A stretch of DNA of 6,623 bases from Pseudomonadota bacterium (GTDB lineage Bacteria > Pseudomonadota > Gammaproteobacteria > Burkholderiales > SG8-39). The stretch lies in the NCBI GenBank assembly GCA_021825225.1, contig JAKAIH010000158.1, positions 1 to 6,623 of the forward strand. The letters run 5' to 3'. The notes beneath the pieces were generated by a model, which was not told the DNA's origin, searched no databases, and saw nothing but the letters and a program-made list of their open reading frames with translations. A program made the position numbers and the translations under genes. Below are positions 1-6,483 of this stretch, one piece after another (the first letter of the stretch is position 1; every line of letters starts with the position of its first letter).

Positions 1-132
1 CGGGAGTTCGTTTACGCCGGCGATCTTCGGCGGATCGAAATAGCCGTAGGGATCGATGAGCGCATTGAACCCGGCCAGGGCGGTGCAGAGCAGCGCCACG
101 TACAGGGCCAGCTGGCGCAGATAACGGCTCAT
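1..132 (-). CDS. N-terminus of a membrane-anchored protein paired with the MBOAT (partial, cut by window edge)
   Basis: The first 44 codons of a gene run off the left edge. It starts at the ATG at 132-130, 4 nt after the stop of the MBOAT gene, so the two are almost certainly co-transcribed. The only upstream Shine-Dalgarno-like bases (AGG) overlap the MBOAT stop and lie too close to the ATG, which suggests translational coupling. The peptide begins MSRYLRQLALYVALL, a short basic end followed by a hydrophobic stretch (about residues 7-24) that looks like an N-terminal membrane anchor or uncleaved signal. It is followed by LIDPYGYFDPPKIAGVN. From memory, a 'DPYG-F--P-I-G-N' segment right after a single membrane helix is common in poorly characterised proteins encoded next to AlgI-like acyltransferases, some with AlgX/AlgJ or SGNH-hydrolase-like domains. 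A role in polymer O-acetylation is inferred from position. The catalytic part, if any, is outside the window. Confidence 0.75.
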   Translation of the reverse strand, partial: MSRYLRQLALYVALLCTALAGFNALIDPYGYFDPPKIAGVNELP

Positions 133-136
133 CTGC

Positions 137-1612
137 CTAGAACTGGTAGTAGAGGAATTCGCTGACATGGGTGAGATTGACCACGGCGGCGAGCAACAGC
201 ACGGCGGTGAGCAGGGCCCAAGCGCCGCTGGGGCGCCAGCTCAGCCGGCCCGGCGCCAGCAATTCGCCGGCATAGGTGGCGATGACCGGCCGGTAGCGAT
301 GCAGCAGCTGCTGCGCATTGGGCAGGCCCCAGGCGATCACGAACATCGCCAGCAGCCCCTTCAATTGCGGCATGCCGAAATAATAGGGATCGGCCTTGCT
401 GATGCCGTGCATGCCCGCCATGCCCTCGAGCACGACGCGCGCTGCGCTGAACGAGTCGGCGCGGAAGAACACCCAGGCGACCACCACCGCGAGGAACGTC
501 AGCAGTTGCGCGAATGCGCGCGGCAGCGCGTGGCCGGGAAGCCAGCGCTGCTGCACTTCGCGCCAGGCGTGGTTGAGGACCAGGTACAGGCCGTGCAGGC
601 CGCCCCAGATGACGAAGGTCCAGCCCGCGCCGTGCCAGAGGCCGCCCAGCAGCATGGTCGCCATCAGGTTCGCGTGCCGGCGCAGCGGATGGCAGCGCCC
701 GCCGCCCAGCGGAATGTAGAGGTAATCGCGCAGGAAGCGGGACAACGTCATATGCCAGCGGCGCCAGAAGTCGATGATCGACGCGGCCTTGTAGGGAGAA
801 TTGAAATTCGCCGGGAACACGATGCCGAACAGCCGCGCCAGCCCGATCGCCATGTCGGAATAGCCGGAGAAATCGAAATACAGCTGGAAGGTGTAGCAAA
901 GCGCGCCGCCCCAGGCGGCAAGAAATGTAAGCGTTGCACCCCTGCCGGCGGCGTCGAACACCGGCGTGGCGAACTCGGCGATGCCGTCGGCGAGTACCAC
1001 TTTCTTGAACAGGCCGATCGCGAATATCGTCAGGCCAACGGCAAAATTCTCCGGATTGAAACGGAAGGTGCCGGCGCGCGCGAACTGCGGCATCACTTCG
1101 GCGTGGTGCAGAACCGGGCCCGCGAGCAGGTGCGGAAAGAAGGTGACGAACAGGCCGTAATGCGCGAAGCGGTATTCGCGCACTTCCTTGCGATAGGCAT
1201 CGACCAGATAGGCAATCTGGGTGAAGGTGAAGAACGAAATCCCCAGCGGCAGCACGATATGCGGGACCGGCAGCGCGAGTCCCGCCAGCGCGTTCGCATT
1301 GACGGCGAAGAAAGCCGCGTACTTGAACGCGCCCAGCAGCGCCAGGTTGCACGCGATGCCCAGCCAGAGCACGGCGCCATCGCCGCGCGCGCGCTGCGGA
1401 CTGCGCGCAAGGCGCCGCCCGACGAGGTAGTTGAAGCCTACCGAACCGCACAGCAGCAACAGGTAGCGCGGGTTCCACCAGCCGTAGAAGAACAGCGACG
1501 CGAGGGCGAGAAAGCCGATGGCCGCCAGGGCCGAGCGCCGGCCGACCGCGAAATACAGCAGCAGGGTCGCCGGCAGGAAGGCGAACAGGAAAGCGTAGGA
1601 ATTAAACAGCAT
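137..1612 (-). CDS. MBOAT family (AlgI-like) polysaccharide O-acyltransferase
   Basis: A polytopic inner-membrane O-acyltransferase of 491 aa, close to the size of AlgI. Enzymes of this family pass an acyl group, usually acetyl, across the membrane for attachment to an exported polysaccharide. The start MLFNSYAFLFAFLP is the usual family N-terminus, which fixes the ATG although no clear ribosome binding site precedes it. Hydrophobic segments occur throughout. Family landmarks are LPLGISFFTFTQIAYLVD (121-138), a FFPHLLAGP segment (158-166), and YFDFSGYSDMAIGLARLFG (245-263). These are followed by FWRRWHMTLSRFLRDYLYIPLGG (282-304), which contains one conserved histidine (H287), and LLGGLWHGAGWTFVIWGGLHG (321-341), which contains the catalytic-type histidine H327. 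The C-terminus EFLYYQF is also typical. Both histidines being intact argues for an active enzyme. It precedes the cut gene at 1-132 and diverges from the GT9 gene. The acceptor polymer is not shown by the sequence; O-antigen or exopolysaccharide is inferred from the neighbours. Confidence 0.95.
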   Translation of the reverse strand: MLFNSYAFLFAFLPATLLLYFAVGRRSALAAIGFLALASLFFYGWWNPRYLLLLCGSVGFNYLVGRRLARSPQRARGDGAVLWLGIACNLALLGAFKYAAFFAVNANALAGLALPVPHIVLPLGISFFTFTQIAYLVDAYRKEVREYRFAHYGLFVTFFPHLLAGPVLHHAEVMPQFARAGTFRFNPENFAVGLTIFAIGLFKKVVLADGIAEFATPVFDAAGRGATLTFLAAWGGALCYTFQLYFDFSGYSDMAIGLARLFGIVFPANFNSPYKAASIIDFWRRWHMTLSRFLRDYLYIPLGGGRCHPLRRHANLMATMLLGGLWHGAGWTFVIWGGLHGLYLVLNHAWREVQQRWLPGHALPRAFAQLLTFLAVVVAWVFFRADSFSAARVVLEGMAGMHGISKADPYYFGMPQLKGLLAMFVIAWGLPNAQQLLHRYRPVIATYAGELLAPGRLSWRPSGAWALLTAVLLLAAVVNLTHVSEFLYYQF

Positions 1613-1708
1613 TGCGGGCTGCGTGGCCGCCGGCGATCAGCGGGGATTGCTGCGGAAAGAGTGTCGGCAAGGCGGGCAAATGGCGGGTTCGTGCTTTGAC
1701 CGTGCATC

Positions 1709-1738
1709 TTATCTCAATCCATGCGGATTCCATATAAC
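1709..1738 (+). promoter_or_regulatory. Candidate sigma-70 promoter for the GT9 gene
   Basis: This lies in the AT-rich part of the divergent intergenic region. The -10 candidate TATAAC (1733-1738) matches consensus at five of six bases. A weak -35 candidate TTATCT (1709-1714) matches three of six at an 18-nt spacing. Transcription would start near 1745, giving a leader of about 38 nt before the ATG at 1783. A second -35-like hexamer TTGACC (1696-1701) has no -10 at a usable distance. No convincing promoter was found for the divergent MBOAT gene. The call rests on motif matching only. Confidence 0.35.
1716..1729. repeat. Short inverted repeat inside the candidate promoter
   Basis: AATCC (1716-1720) and GGATT (1725-1729) are perfect inverted arms around a 4-base centre, placed between the candidate -35 and -10 elements. 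It could be a small operator, but arms of 5 bp can easily arise by chance. Confidence 0.25.
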
Positions 1739-1782
1739 ATTGCCTCTTTTGCAGCTATACGAACGGCAGTTCCCGCGCCTCC

Positions 1783-2808
1783 ATGGCTATCGATCCACGC
1801 TCCAAGATCCTGATCATCCGGCGCGACAACATCGGCGACCTGGTATGCACCACGCCTTTGATCAGCGCATTGCGCCGGCGCTATCCGCGGGCGCATATCG
1901 CCGCGCTGGTGAACAGCTACAACCGGCCGGTGCTCGAGGGGCACCCCGACCTGGATGCGCTCTACGCCTATGCCAAGGCCAAGCACCGCGCGCCGGGACA
2001 GAGCCGCGCCGCGGTCTACTGGGACAAGTTGCGTCTGATGCTGAAGCTGCGCGCGCAGCGCTTCGACTACGCGCTGCTCGCCTCGCCTTATCCGGGCGCG
2101 AGCGCGCTGCGGCTGGCGCGCTGGATCGCGCCGGCGCATATCGCCGGCTATGCGGAACCGACCGGACTGGTGGATCTCGCGTTGCAGCAGGATGAGGCGA
2201 AGGTGGCGCACGAAGTCGAAAAGGTGTTCCGGCTGGCGCAGCTGTTCGGCGTCGAGGGCGCGCCGGGCAAGCTCAGCCTGGCGGTGGATGCGGATGCGCG
2301 CGTGCGCGCGCTCGCTGCGCTGGGAGCGCGCGCCCCGGGGCGCAAGCTGATTGCGCTGCACATCAGCGCGCGCAAGCCCAGCCAGCGCTGGCCGCTCGAA
2401 CGCTTTGCCGAACTGGTGCAGGCCCTGAGCGCAGAGGCGGATTTTCTGCTGCTGTGGTCGCCGGGTGCGGCGGACCACCCGCAACATCCCGGCGACGACG
2501 CCAAGGCGCAGGCCATCATGGCTGCGGCCGGCGGCGCGCGCCTCGTCGCTTATCCGACGCAGGAACTGAAGGACCTGACGGCGGCGCTGTCGCTGGCGGA
2601 TTATGCGATCTGCAGCGACGGCGGCGCGATGCACCTCGCCGCTGCAACGGGCAAGCCCATCCTGTGTTTTTTCGGCGACTCGGACGCGGCGCGCTGGCAC
2701 CCCTGGGGCGTGCCTTACCGGCTGCTACAGTCCGAGAGCCGCGATGTCGCGGATGTCAGCCTGGCGCTTGCGTTGCAGGCGTTTCGGGAGCTGCTGCAAC
2801 AGGCCTAG
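1783..2808 (+). CDS. Glycosyltransferase family 9 (ADP-heptose:LPS heptosyltransferase-like)
   Basis: A cytoplasmic glycosyltransferase of 341 aa, the usual size for GT9 (WaaC/WaaF/WaaQ-like) enzymes, which move a heptose from ADP-heptose to lipopolysaccharide core or related acceptors. The N-terminal Rossmann half opens with ILIIRRDNIGDLVCTTPLI (9-27), containing the conserved G-D pair (G18, D19). HEVEKVFRLAQLFGV (143-157) is the family linker. The nucleotide-sugar half has HISARK (193-198), a WSPG loop (225-228), and CSDGGAMHLAAATG (277-290) followed by FFGDSDAARWHPWG (296-309), the hallmark C-terminal GT9 signature. The ATG sits just before the conserved first beta strand, so the start is well placed although it has no recognisable Shine-Dalgarno. 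The gene is alone on the plus strand between two minus-strand units. It diverges from the MBOAT, and its last 53 bp overlap the dehydratase gene tail to tail. The exact sugar and acceptor cannot be read from the sequence; many GT9 proteins in such loci are not true core heptosyltransferases. Confidence 0.92.
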   Translation: MAIDPRSKILIIRRDNIGDLVCTTPLISALRRRYPRAHIAALVNSYNRPVLEGHPDLDALYAYAKAKHRAPGQSRAAVYWDKLRLMLKLRAQRFDYALLASPYPGASALRLARWIAPAHIAGYAEPTGLVDLALQQDEAKVAHEVEKVFRLAQLFGVEGAPGKLSLAVDADARVRALAALGARAPGRKLIALHISARKPSQRWPLERFAELVQALSAEADFLLLWSPGAADHPQHPGDDAKAQAIMAAAGGARLVAYPTQELKDLTAALSLADYAICSDGGAMHLAAATGKPILCFFGDSDAARWHPWGVPYRLLQSESRDVADVSLALALQAFRELLQQA

Positions 2809-4624
2809 CCTGCGGCGCGTACTCGGGCACGCGTTCGGCGAGCTGCTCGCGCACGCGAACGGCTCCAGGATTGGTCTGGCGCAGCCAAGCGAGGAGCTCC
2901 TCGATCCAGCGCGCGTCCGGCGCGGCGCGCGACTTGGCGATGCGCAGCTTGGGGTGCGGCGTGGGCAGGGTGTGCTCGCCGTCGGCGAGCAGCTCCTCGT
3001 ACAGCTTTTCGCCCGGCCGCAGGCCGGTGAATTCGATGCCGATGTCGGCTTCGTCGTAGCCCGAGAGCCGGATCAGTTCGCGCGCGAGATCGACGATTTT
3101 CACCGGCTCGCCCATGTCGAGCACAAATATCTCGCCTCCGCCTCCCATCAGCCCGGCCTGCAGCACCAGCTGCGCCGCTTCGGGAATGGACATGAAATAG
3201 CGCGTGATCTCTGGGTGGGTCACGGTGACCGGCCCGCCGCGCGCGATCTGCTCGCGGAATTTCGGAATCACGCTGCCGGCGCTGCCGAGCACATTGCCGA
3301 AGCGCACGATGACGAAGCGCGTGGCGTCTTTAGCCTGCAGTCCCTGGCAGACGATTTCGGCGAGGCGCTTGCTTGCACCCATCACATTGGTCGGGTTGAC
3401 CGCCTTGTCGGTCGATACCATGACGAACTTTTCCACTCCGTGGGCGATCGCGGCCGCGGCTACGCACCAGGTGCCGAGGACATTGTTGCGCATCGCCTCC
3501 CAGGCGTTGTGCTCTTCCATCAGCGGCACGTGCTTGTAAGCCGCGGCATGGAACACGAGCTGCGGGCGGTGGGCGGCGAGCGCCTCGGCCACGCGCGCGG
3601 CGTCTTTCACGTCGCCGATGACGCAGCTCAATTCGATATGCGGGAACTGCCCGGCGAATTCCTGCTCCATGCGGTAGAGCGCGAATTCGTTGAGCTCGTA
3701 CAGCGCCAGCCGCGCCGGCGCAAAGCGCGCGATTTGCCGGCACAGCTCCGAACCTATCGATCCGCCCGCGCCGGTGACGAGGATGCTGCGGCCGCGTATC
3801 CACTCCCGCAGGCGGCTCTCGTCGAGCAGCACCGGGTCGCGCCCGAGCAGGTCGTCGAGTTCGATGTTGCGCACCTGCGACACCGTGACCTTGCCGCTCA
3901 TCAGGTCCTGGTACGAAGGCACGGTCAAGGCCTGCACTCCGGCGCGGCGGCAGATTTCGAGCGCGCGCCGGCGCGACTGGTGCGAGGCCGAGGGCATGGC
4001 GATGATGGCCCGCTCCAGGCCGAGGCGCGGTGCAAGCTCGACCAAGTCATCCAGCTTGCCGAGGACGTTTACGCCCTGGATCTGGCGGCCGCGCTTGCCC
4101 GGGTTGTCGTCCAAAAGGCCCAGCACACGCCAGTCGCCGGCGCGCGCCAAATTCTTCAGCAGATCGGCAGCGGCATCGCCCGCTCCCAGTATGACCACCG
4201 GCTTTCCCGGTGAGCCGAGCACGTTGCGCAGGCGGCGTTCCTTCCATACGCGGTAGCCGAGCCGGCTGCCGCCCAGGAACAAAATCAGCAGCAGCGGATC
4301 GAGCAGCAGCACCGAGCGCGGCACCGGCGGCTCCTGGTGCGGCAGCATCACCAGCATCAGCGCGATGAGCAACGTTGCCATGGCCACGGCCAGCGCAATG
4401 CGCTGCAGGTCGGGCACGCTGGCGTAGCGCCAGATGCCGCGGTACATGCCGAAGCTGAAGAATACGAGCGCCTGCAGCGGCACCACCCACAGCATGTTCC
4501 CCGCCATGCTGGGAACATTGAGTTCCGGAATTTCGGTATTGAAGCGCAGCCAGTAGGCGAGATACCAGGCGATCGCGGCGGCGGCCGCGTCGTGGGCAAG
4601 CGCCATCCAGTTGCGGATATGCAT
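2756..4624 (-). CDS. Membrane-bound nucleotide-sugar 4,6-dehydratase (WbpM/PglF/CapD family)
   Basis: A 622-aa inner-membrane enzyme, typical in length for this family, which converts UDP-GlcNAc or a similar UDP-hexosamine to its 4-keto-6-deoxy form using bound NAD. The N-terminus carries about four hydrophobic segments (within roughly 5-25, 43-60, 72-95 and 104-118). A first Rossmann-like domain starts at PVVILGAGDAAADLL (142-156). The catalytic short-chain dehydrogenase domain starts at VTGAGGSIGSELCRQIAR (283-300), with GAGGSIG as the NAD-binding glycine motif. VSTDKAVNPTNVMGASKR (403-420) places Met415 and Lys419 where other epimerases have Tyr and Lys, the SMK variant known for this subgroup. 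LRPGEKLYEELL lies at 535-546. An in-frame ATG at 4657 exists but would run back 32 bp into the aminotransferase gene. The chosen ATG (4624) lies one base after the aminotransferase stop and gives the family-like beginning MHIRNWMALAHD. After about residue 590 the tail is Ala/Pro-rich and is partly encoded opposite the 3' end of the GT9 gene. Confidence 0.93.
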   Translation of the reverse strand: MHIRNWMALAHDAAAAAIAWYLAYWLRFNTEIPELNVPSMAGNMLWVVPLQALVFFSFGMYRGIWRYASVPDLQRIALAVAMATLLIALMLVMLPHQEPPVPRSVLLLDPLLLILFLGGSRLGYRVWKERRLRNVLGSPGKPVVILGAGDAAADLLKNLARAGDWRVLGLLDDNPGKRGRQIQGVNVLGKLDDLVELAPRLGLERAIIAMPSASHQSRRRALEICRRAGVQALTVPSYQDLMSGKVTVSQVRNIELDDLLGRDPVLLDESRLREWIRGRSILVTGAGGSIGSELCRQIARFAPARLALYELNEFALYRMEQEFAGQFPHIELSCVIGDVKDAARVAEALAAHRPQLVFHAAAYKHVPLMEEHNAWEAMRNNVLGTWCVAAAAIAHGVEKFVMVSTDKAVNPTNVMGASKRLAEIVCQGLQAKDATRFVIVRFGNVLGSAGSVIPKFREQIARGGPVTVTHPEITRYFMSIPEAAQLVLQAGLMGGGGEIFVLDMGEPVKIVDLARELIRLSGYDEADIGIEFTGLRPGEKLYEELLADGEHTLPTPHPKLRIAKSRAAPDARWIEELLAWLRQTNPGAVRVREQLAERVPEYAPQARPVAAAPETPATQAPG

Positions 4625-4625
4625 T

Positions 4626-5864
4626 TCAGGCGGTGGCCGCGCGCATGACTTTCGCAAGCGCGGCGCAGGTGTCGCGCATGTCCCGCTCGGTGAGCCCCGG
4701 GTGCAGCATGAACATCAGCGTTGAATCGGCCAGCCCGCTGGCCACCGGCAGCGGCTGTTTCGGCCCCAGGCCGGCGTCGGCGAAGGCCTTCTCGAGATAG
4801 ATCTCGCTGCAGGCGCCGACACCGCAGGGTATGCCCTCGGCATCCATGGCCTCGAGGATGCGCTCCATTTTCCACCCCGGGCGCAGCATTTCCGGGCGGA
4901 TGAAAGCGTAATACTTGTAATAGGCATGTTCGCTGTGGGCGGGCGGCGCGGCGAGGCGCAGGCCCGGAATCGCGCTCAGTCCCTGGCCAAGCAGCGCGGC
5001 GTTGTGCCGCCGCAGGTCGAGCCACTGCGGCAGTTTCCTGAGCTGCAGCCTGCCGATGGCGGATTGCATTTCGGTGATGCGCCCGTTGCTGCCGAAGCTC
5101 TCGTGCAGCCAGCGAAAGCCGTAGGGGTGCTCGCGCTCGAACACCGCGGCGTAGTTCTTGCCGTGATCCTTGTAGGACCAGGCTTTCTCCCATAGTTCGC
5201 GCGAATCGGTCACGAGCATGCCGCCTTCGCCGCCGGTGGTGATGATCTTGTCCTGACAAAAAGAAAATGCGCCGATCGCGCCGACAGCACCGGTGGCGCA
5301 GCCCTTGTAGCGCGCGCCCACGCTTTGCGCGCAATCCTCCACCACGAACAAGTCGCGCCGCTTCGCCAAGGCGAGGATCTCGTCCATTTCGCAGGGCCAG
5401 CCGGCAAGATGCACCGCGACGATGGCCTTGCTGCGGCGGCTCAGCACTTTTTCGATGCTCGCGGCCGTAATGTTCTGGCTGTCGGGATCGACATCGGCGA
5501 TCACCGGGATCGCGCCCAGGCGTACCACGCAGCTTGCGCTGGCGATGAAGGTCTTGCACGGCACCACCACTTCGTCGCCGGGGCCTATGCCCAGGGCATG
5601 CAGCGCCAGTTCCAGCGCCACCGTGCCGTTGGCCAGAGCCACGGCGTACTTGACGCCGATGTAGCGCGCGAACTCGCGCTCGAACTCCCGCGACTGATCG
5701 CCGGTCCAGTAATTGACCTTGCCCGAGCGCAGCACCGCGGCCACCGCCTCGATCTCGTCTTCGGCGAAATGCGGCCAGGGCGCAAAGGGTTCGCGACGCA
5801 CGGGGGTGCCGCCTTCCAGTGCCAGGCGCTGCGATTCATGCGCGGATGTTTCGTGAGTGTTCAA
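4626..5864 (-). CDS. DegT/DnrJ/EryC1/StrS family PLP-dependent sugar aminotransferase
   Basis: A cytoplasmic aminotransferase, 412 aa from the start chosen here, of the family that transfers an amino group from glutamate to nucleotide-linked keto sugars. Beside a 4,6-dehydratase it most likely makes a UDP-4-amino-4,6-dideoxy sugar. Visible family features are ALEGGTPVRREPF (15-27), WTGDQSREFEREFA (53-66), ANGTVALELALHALG (78-92), and PCKTFIASA (102-110). VHLAGWPCEMDEI (151-163) and VVEDCAQSVGARYKG (174-188) carry the cofactor-contacting Asp177 and Gln180. FSFCQDKIITTGGEGGM (200-216) carries the PLP-binding lysine, Lys206. No in-frame ATG lies between the upstream gene's end and residue 160, and longer forms would overlap the upstream gene by about 145 bp. 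The best start is therefore TTG at 5864-5862, overlapping the upstream TGA as TTGA. The stop lies 1 nt before the dehydratase ATG. PglE-, WbpE- or ArnB-like specificity cannot be separated by eye. Confidence 0.92.
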   Translation of the reverse strand: MNTHETSAHESQRLALEGGTPVRREPFAPWPHFAEDEIEAVAAVLRSGKVNYWTGDQSREFEREFARYIGVKYAVALANGTVALELALHALGIGPGDEVVVPCKTFIASASCVVRLGAIPVIADVDPDSQNITAASIEKVLSRRSKAIVAVHLAGWPCEMDEILALAKRRDLFVVEDCAQSVGARYKGCATGAVGAIGAFSFCQDKIITTGGEGGMLVTDSRELWEKAWSYKDHGKNYAAVFEREHPYGFRWLHESFGSNGRITEMQSAIGRLQLRKLPQWLDLRRHNAALLGQGLSAIPGLRLAAPPAHSEHAYYKYYAFIRPEMLRPGWKMERILEAMDAEGIPCGVGACSEIYLEKAFADAGLGPKQPLPVASGLADSTLMFMLHPGLTERDMRDTCAALAKVMRAATA

Positions 5865-6469
5865 TTCTTTCCGCCGCGTTGCGAGCCCGTGAATTTGCTC
5901 ATCGTGGCTTGTCCCGGCTGCGAAATGCCCTGCGGCCGCAGTACGCGCCACACCGTCAGGGCGATGATGCGCAGGTCGAGCCAGAACGAACGGTGATCCA
6001 CGTACCACAGGTCGTACTCGAAGCGCTCGTCCCAGTCGAGCGCATTCCTGCCGTTCACCTGCGCCCAGCCGGTAATCCCCGGGCGTACCTCATGGCGCCG
6101 TGCCTGGCGCTCGCTGTACAAAGGGAGATACTCCATCAACAGCGGCCGCGGTCCCACCAGGCTCATATCGCCCTTGAGCACATTGAGCAGCTGCGGCAGC
6201 TCGTCCAGGCTGAATTTTCGCATCAATTGGCCCACAGGGGTGAGCCGGGCCGCATCCGGCAGGAGTTCGCCCGCCGCATCGCGCGCGCCGCTCATGGTGC
6301 GAAACTTGTAGAAATGGAAAGCTGCGCCCCGCAGGCCGGGGCGCAGTTGCGCGAACAGCACCGGTCGGCCCAGTTTCCAGCGCACGACCACGGCCAGCAG
6401 CGCCAGCAGCGGCGCGAGCGCGATGAGCAGGATCAGCGCTACGAAAAAGTCAAAGCTGCGCTTGAGCAT
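5861..6469 (-). CDS. Small monotopic phosphoglycosyl transferase (PglC/WcaJ C-terminal-domain type sugar transferase)
   Basis: A 202-aa bacterial sugar transferase that moves a sugar-1-phosphate from a UDP-sugar onto undecaprenyl phosphate, the first membrane step of surface glycan assembly. It is the minimal catalytic form, without the extra N-terminal helices of WcaJ/WbaP. Visible are Lys3-Arg4, one re-entrant hydrophobic helix (about 5-29), FHFYKFRTM (51-59), SLDELPQLLNVLKGDMSLVG (87-106) with the catalytic Asp89-Glu90 pair, GPRP (106-109), RPGITGWAQVNGR (129-141), and YVDHRSFWLDLRI (156-168). Numbering runs exactly four behind Campylobacter PglC as I recall it (Lys7-Arg8, Asp93-Glu94), which supports the ATG at 6469. 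A TTG at 6487-6485 overlapping the upstream TGA would add six residues (MKTGSP) and is the alternative start. The helix-breaking Ser-Pro of PglC is Ala19-Pro20 here. No acetyltransferase domain is fused, unlike Neisseria PglB. The substrate is inferred to be the 4-amino or 4-acylamino sugar made by the next two genes. Confidence 0.93.
   Translation of the reverse strand: MLKRSFDFFVALILLIALAPLLALLAVVVRWKLGRPVLFAQLRPGLRGAAFHFYKFRTMSGARDAAGELLPDAARLTPVGQLMRKFSLDELPQLLNVLKGDMSLVGPRPLLMEYLPLYSERQARRHEVRPGITGWAQVNGRNALDWDERFEYDLWYVDHRSFWLDLRIIALTVWRVLRPQGISQPGQATMSKFTGSQRGGKN
5867..5872 (-). promoter_or_regulatory. Ribosome binding site supporting the TTG start of the aminotransferase
   Basis: On the minus strand GGAAAG precedes TTG, with the GGA core 5 nt before the start codon. 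It lies inside the last codons of the phosphoglycosyl transferase gene. With the TTGA stop/start overlap at 5861-5864, this points to translational coupling and decides between the TTG and any longer form. Confidence 0.5.
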
Positions 6470-6483
6470 CGGCGAGCCCGTCT

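Noticed and set aside
167..1699. Long plus-strand open frame (about 510 codons) opposite the MBOAT gene
   Set aside because: Its translation is rich in Arg, Gln, Glu and Ala with no recognisable domain, and it lies opposite a clear MBOAT. Such antisense frames are common in GC-rich coding DNA.
1696..1701. TTGACC as a -35 element
   Set aside because: No -10-like hexamer lies 15-19 bases downstream.
1714..2700. Long minus-strand open frame opposite the GT9 gene
   Set aside because: The product is Arg/Ala/Gln-rich with no motif, while the opposite strand has full GT9 signatures.
2800..2812. Perfect inverted repeat CAGGC-CTA-GCCTG over the GT9 stop codon, considered as a terminator
   Set aside because: The stem is only 5 bp with a 3-nt loop and no T-run on either strand, and it lies within the dehydratase coding sequence.
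2838..2850. Palindrome GCGAGC-T-GCTCGC
   Set aside because: It lies inside dehydratase coding sequence (Glu-Gln-Leu-Ala codons), is short, and is explained by GC-rich codon use.
2603..4213. Long plus-strand open frame opposite the dehydratase gene
   Set aside because: It overlaps both the GT9 3' end and the dehydratase, its composition is typical of a GC-driven shadow frame, and it shows no motif.
4622..4657. Upstream ATG at 4657 as the dehydratase start
   Set aside because: It would overlap the aminotransferase by 32 bp and add 11 residues unlike the family N-terminus. The ATG at 4624, one base after the preceding stop, fits better.
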